NCBI GenBank assembly: GCA_964606695.1
Contig: CAZSHG010000007.1
Location: 46,565-110,564 of the forward strand
Direction of reading: 5' to 3'
Source: CAZSHG01 sp964606695 [NCBI: uncultured bacterium]
Lineage (GTDB): Bacteria > UBP14 > UBA6098
Length of the DNA: 64,000 nt
Shown: in pieces, positions 62,478 to 64,000 of the stretch
Position numbering within the stretch: the stretch's first letter is position 1
How the letters are laid out: each line of letters opens with the position of its first letter
The notes under the pieces: generated by a model
What the model was told of the DNA's origin: nothing
Database searches by the model: none
Seen by the model: the letters and a program-made list of their open reading frames with translations, nothing else
Translations under genes and position numbers: made by a program

Positions 62478-64000
62478 ATGAGGTCTCTTGTTATCACAAT
62501 CCTAATAGTAGCAATCACAGCTACGTTATTTGCCGTTCCAGAATTGATGAATTACCAGGGCAAACTCACTGACCCCGACGGAGTCGCTATCGATGGCTCG
62601 GTCGATATTCGTTTTTCGATCTGGGATTCGGAAACGGGTGGAAGCGAATTATGGTTCGAACTTAGAACGGTCGATGTAAGCCATGGGCTTTTTGACGTTA
62701 AATTGGGCGAAACGAGGACGCTCGACCTTTCCTTCGACAGCCAATATTGGATTGAACTTGATGTAGAAGGAGAAACGTTGGCACCCCGACAGCCTCTCAC
62801 GACAGTTCCCTACGCTTTCAAATCGCTATCGTCGGATACGGCTTATGTTGTAGCCGGAGGAGCAGTGCAAACCACGGCGCGAATTTCCGGCGACGGGTCG
62901 GTTGGCAATGAACTCGATATCGCCCAACAGGGCGCATCTTCCGGCCAGGTTCTCAAATGGGACGGTTCGGCGTGGTCGCCGGCAAACGATACGGATACCG
63001 ACAATTATGTAGATGGCTCGAGTTTCAACACTACGAACGGTGAACTGACATTGACTCGCACCGGCGCTCTACCAGACATCGTCCAGGATCTCGACGGGCG
63101 CTATCTAACCAGCGAGGTCGATGGGACTATCGGCAACGAATATAACACCGGCGCAACATGGACAGACGCGACCAACACCTTCGGCGTTACCGATGGCGGA
63201 GGAACGGTAAGCGCGGTAATTACCGGTTTCCTCGAGAGCGAGGTTGACGGAGTTATCGGCAACGAAGTCCTCGATGCTACTACTGGCGGCGGTTTGAGTC
63301 GTTCAGGTTCCGGCACAGGCGGCGATCCTTACACTCTGGGGATCGACAACACCTGGTTTGACGGCGACGCTACTGTCTCCACATCCGGCACAATAACCAT
63401 CACGGACGATGCTGTTCAGGCCTCCGATATAGATTTCGGTTCGGGCGGAGATCAGGTTGATGCGCAGGATATACCCTACTATTCTGTTCACGATTGGAAC
63501 TGGATCGATCCCGATCCTGCAAATGCGGAAGTAGCTTTCGATTCACTCGCCAGCAAGATAGAGACAATCATTGCGGGCGGCGGTGAACCGAACCAGACAA
63601 TCACGACTGGCGCGGGTGTCACCGGCGCTGAAGGCGGCACGACAGGGGATTTAACCATCGATGTCGGCGCGGGAACGGGTATTAATGTCAATGCGACAAC
63701 CGTCAGCGCCGATGAAGCTTGGTTCGACGGCCAATATATCGAGCTTACCGATAACTTAAACGGCGACGTTACCGGAGCATATGACGCGAACCAGATAGCA
63801 TCCGGCGTAATCGTCGAAGACGACCTCGACGCGACGAACGCACCGACAGCAGGTTATGTGCTTTCATATGATGCCGGCGGCGGATTCACATGGGTGCAGG
63901 ATGACGGCGGCACCGACGACCAGACGGACGTCGAAGTTCCGCTGACGAGCACCGGCGATTTCACAGTAATCGCTGGCGAAACCGAAGTCCACGGCGCACT
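62478..64000 (+). CDS. large secreted repeat protein, N-terminal part (runs off window)
   Basis: 507 codons are visible with no stop. Signal peptide: RSLVITILIVAITATLFA. Residues 20-120 form a beta domain common at the start of tail-fibre-like surface proteins (MNYQGKLTDPDGVAIDGSVD, PRQPLTTVPYAFKS). A Gly/Asp/Thr-rich repetitive region follows, with EVDGTIGNE and EVDGVIGNE copies and many SGDG and GGG turns. GGGAGGAAGAG precedes the ATG at 62478. Its 3' end is unseen; related surface proteins, and the fragment at 20827, end in beta-rolls. Confidence 0.8.
   Translation, partial: MRSLVITILIVAITATLFAVPELMNYQGKLTDPDGVAIDGSVDIRFSIWDSETGGSELWFELRTVDVSHGLFDVKLGETRTLDLSFDSQYWIELDVEGETLAPRQPLTTVPYAFKSLSSDTAYVVAGGAVQTTARISGDGSVGNELDIAQQGASSGQVLKWDGSAWSPANDTDTDNYVDGSSFNTTNGELTLTRTGALPDIVQDLDGRYLTSEVDGTIGNEYNTGATWTDATNTFGVTDGGGTVSAVITGFLESEVDGVIGNEVLDATTGGGLSRSGSGTGGDPYTLGIDNTWFDGDATVSTSGTITITDDAVQASDIDFGSGGDQVDAQDIPYYSVHDWNWIDPDPANAEVAFDSLASKIETIIAGGGEPNQTITTGAGVTGAEGGTTGDLTIDVGAGTGINVNATTVSADEAWFDGQYIELTDNLNGDVTGAYDANQIASGVIVEDDLDATNAPTAGYVLSYDAGGGFTWVQDDGGTDDQTDVEVPLTSTGDFTVIAGETEVHGA

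Noticed and set aside
1-64000. CRISPR array, rRNA, transposase or integrase
   Set aside because: No regularly spaced identical repeats, rRNA-like segments or transposase/integrase motifs were found on either strand.

Overview
The window looks like a chromosomal segment of a free-living, probably anaerobic Gram-negative bacterium from a poorly sampled lineage of the Bacteroidetes/Fibrobacteres/Chlorobi (FCB) superphylum. The evidence is a PorU-like C25 peptidase next to a PorV-like outer-membrane protein (type IX secretion), at least six secreted proteins ending in type IX-style C-terminal sorting domains (mostly with a PNPFN motif), DUF5683 and probable DUF4837 proteins, QueH, and a 2[4Fe-4S] ferredoxin. 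The phylum cannot be fixed from the sequence alone. There is no prophage, insertion sequence, CRISPR array or rRNA operon.

Layout. 1-2000: end of a YmdB-type phosphoesterase, purC, a small secreted protein. 2.3-2.5 kb: a degenerate tandem array with an exact 21-bp period behind a small HTH gene. 3-9.4 kb: a nitrogen block on the minus strand, with a catalytically defective glutamate dehydrogenase paralogue, a normal glutamate dehydrogenase, a twin-motif Cys-rich protein, a candidate sigma-54 promoter, and an NtrC-family regulator with its soluble histidine kinase. 9.6-14.2 kb: a secreted beta-propeller protein, two small membrane proteins and a YifB/ComM ATPase. 14.3 kb: tRNA-Asn with a consensus promoter and a terminator, followed by a decayed secreted-protein gene that contains a structured element. 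15.3-18.8 kb: two exported TldD/PmbA-family proteins, one with the zinc site and one without. 18.9-22.1 kb: small unknown genes and surface-protein remnants. 22.4 kb: a second 21-bp array encoding a 34-residue hydrophobic peptide. 22.7-27.2 kb: hypF and small genes.

27.2-30.4 kb: nadC, PASTA, eIF2B-like and HAD genes, tightly overlapping. 30.5-33 kb: PIN-PhoH ATPase and an ExoA-like glycosyltransferase. 33.1-35.7 kb: glnA and asnA (ammonia assimilation). 36-39.3 kb: purA, prfB with the +1 recoding site, ogt, and a ferredoxin with its own promoter and terminator. 39.3-45.7 kb: a secreted M4-like metalloprotease, a DUF4837-like lipoprotein, a gene broken at an A6 run, a PAP2 phosphatase and thiD. 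45.8-57.1 kb: a type IX secretion/cargo cluster (PorU-like, PorV-like with a large inserted beta-propeller, M6 protease, two DUF5683 proteins). 57.1-61.2 kb (minus): holA, a membrane protein, an MsbA-like ABC exporter and queH, with a third 21-nt-phased stretch that continues in frame past the queH stop. 61.4-64 kb: two secreted proteins, the last running off the window.

Themes. Ammonia assimilation (two GDH homologues, glnA, asnA, NtrBC-like pair) is prominent. Twice an apparently active enzyme sits beside a paralogue that has lost its catalytic residues (GDH; TldD/TldE), which suggests hetero-oligomers. The most unusual signal is the set of three intergenic arrays, unrelated in sequence but sharing a 21-nt period, placed at or near gene 3' ends.
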